Source: Bacillus methanolicus MGA3
GTDB lineage: Bacteria; Bacillota; Bacilli; Bacillales; Cytobacillaceae
Direction of reading: 5' to 3'
NCBI RefSeq assembly: GCF_000724485.1
Contig: NZ_CP007739.1
Span: 2,278,843 to 2,342,842, forward strand
Length of the DNA stretch: 64,000 nucleotides
The notes beneath the pieces were generated by a model. That model had not been told where the DNA came from. It saw nothing but the letters and a program-made list of their open reading frames with translations, and searched no databases. Made by a program: the position numbers and the translations under genes. Shown piece by piece: positions 63,253 through 64,000 of the stretch (positions within the stretch are counted from its first letter, which is position 1; every line of letters begins with the position of its first letter).

Positions 63253-64000
63253 TTGAGTGAAATTATACATCGTACAAAAACCCGGCCGGTCAAGGTTGGT
63301 AATTTAACGATCGGGGGAAATAATGAGCTTGTTATCCAAAGCATGACAACAACGAAAACGCATGATGTGGAAGCAACAGTTGCAGAAATAAAGCGCCTTG
63401 AAGAAGCCGGATGCCAGATTGTCCGTGTTGCATGCCCGGACGAAAGGGCTGCCAATGCGATTTCAGAAATAAAAAAACGCATCAATATTCCGCTTGTTGC
63501 CGATATTCACTTTGATTATAAATTAGCTCTTAAAGCAATCGAAGGCGGGGTGGACAAAATCAGAATTAACCCCGGAAATATTGGAAAACGCGAAAAAGTG
63601 GAAGCTGTTGTAAAAGCAGCAAAAGAACGGGGGATTCCAATTCGTATCGGAGTTAACGCCGGATCTCTTGAAAAGCGCATTTTAGAAAAATATGGATATC
63701 CTACAGCTGACGGAATGGTTGAAAGTGCTCTTCATCATATTAAAATTTTAGAAGATCTCGACTTCCATGATATTATTGTGTCGATGAAAGCTTCTGACGT
63801 AAACCTCGCAATTGAGGCTTATGAAAAAGCAGCAAGAACTTTTGATTATCCGCTCCATCTCGGCATCACTGAATCAGGAACATTATTTGCCGGAACCGTG
63901 AAAAGCGCTGCCGGGTTAGGTGCCATTTTAAGTAAAGGAATTGGCAATACTCTTCGAATTTCTTTAAGTGCTGATCCTGTTCAAGAAGTAAAAGTGGCTA
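63253..64000 (+). CDS. ispG: 4-hydroxy-3-methylbut-2-enyl diphosphate synthase (flavodoxin), 3' end outside window
   Basis: 249 codons are visible. IspG makes HMBPP from methylerythritol cyclodiphosphate in the MEP isoprenoid pathway, using a [4Fe-4S] cluster in the part not shown. The start is a TTG at 63253 with AAAGGAG 12 nt upstream. Family motifs are [52 protein letters not shown] and [20 protein letters not shown] in the TIM-barrel domain. Confidence 0.96.
   Translation, partial: MSEIIHRTKTRPVKVGNLTIGGNNELVIQSMTTTKTHDVEATVAEIKRLEEAGCQIVRVACPDERAANAISEIKKRINIPLVADIHFDYKLALKAIEGGVDKIRINPGNIGKREKVEAVVKAAKERGIPIRIGVNAGSLEKRILEKYGYPTADGMVESALHHIKILEDLDFHDIIVSMKASDVNLAIEAYEKAARTFDYPLHLGITESGTLFAGTVKSAAGLGAILSKGIGNTLRISLSADPVQEVKVA

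Noticed and set aside
63228..63485. Minus-strand open frame near the window end
   Set aside because: Shadow of ispG, which starts at the TTG at 63253.

Overview
The window is a piece of a Bacillaceae (Bacillus-like) chromosome. Gene content and order follow the Bacillus subtilis yqhT-yqgA-ispG block almost gene for gene: yqhT, aroQ, yqhR/Q/P/O, lipM, yqhL, gcvPB-gcvPA-gcvT, yqhH, yqhG, yqzE, comGG-comGA, yqgY, yqgX, yqgW, yqgU, yqgT, yqgS, glcK, yqgQ, gluP, yqgO, yqgN, rpmG, pst/phoU, pbpA, yqgE, sodA, yqgC, yqgB, yqfZ, ispG. Strong AGGAGG-type ribosome binding sites, frequent TTG/GTG starts, U-tailed hairpin terminators and a moderately AT-rich composition agree with this. I cannot name the species. 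All names come from recognising protein motifs and synteny, without database searches.

Region by region: 1-7.4 kb holds a partial Xaa-Pro peptidase, aroQ, the yqhR/Q/P/O membrane and patatin genes, and a class II (B12-dependent) ribonucleotide reductase preceded by two good NrdR boxes. 7.7-9.3 kb is a group II intron lying just past the lipM terminator; its reverse transcriptase has lost its C-terminus by an internal deletion. 9.3-16.4 kb holds lipM, yqhL, a decayed NERD gene, a short degenerate repeat array and the glycine-cleavage operon behind a tandem glycine riboswitch. 16.5-23.7 kb holds yqhH/yqhG, yqzE, a frameshifted aroK and the seven-gene comG DNA-uptake operon; the sinIR-tapA-sipW-tasA block found here in B. 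subtilis is missing. 23.9-37 kb holds a decayed tRNA-Gln, a regulator with a likely Fe-S cysteine set, and conserved yqg genes (methyltransferase, MBL hydrolase, lipoprotein, LysM peptidase, LTA-synthase-like enzyme, glucokinase, rhomboid protease).

38-45 kb is accessory in character: a DUF4912 protein and a GH57-like/GT4 fusion with a lost GH57 nucleophile, a membrane HTH plus MltG-like pair, then an eroded phosphate-uptake operon. That operon keeps a textbook four-repeat Pho box and a 21-codon pstS signal-peptide remnant, but pstC and pstA are gone and only pstB and phoU survive. Nearby (55-59 kb) are ppk and ppx for polyphosphate.

49-55 kb is the most unusual locus: a giant 1421-residue tandem P-type ATPase (a degenerate metal-ATPase-like half fused to an intact P2-type half), grouped with four small proteins. 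Two of these are single-pass, PacL-like proteins that resemble each other and one is a glycine-zipper protein. I regard this as the best candidate for an undescribed membrane transport platform. The window ends with sodA, yqgC, yqgB, an MFS transporter, yqfZ and the start of ispG.
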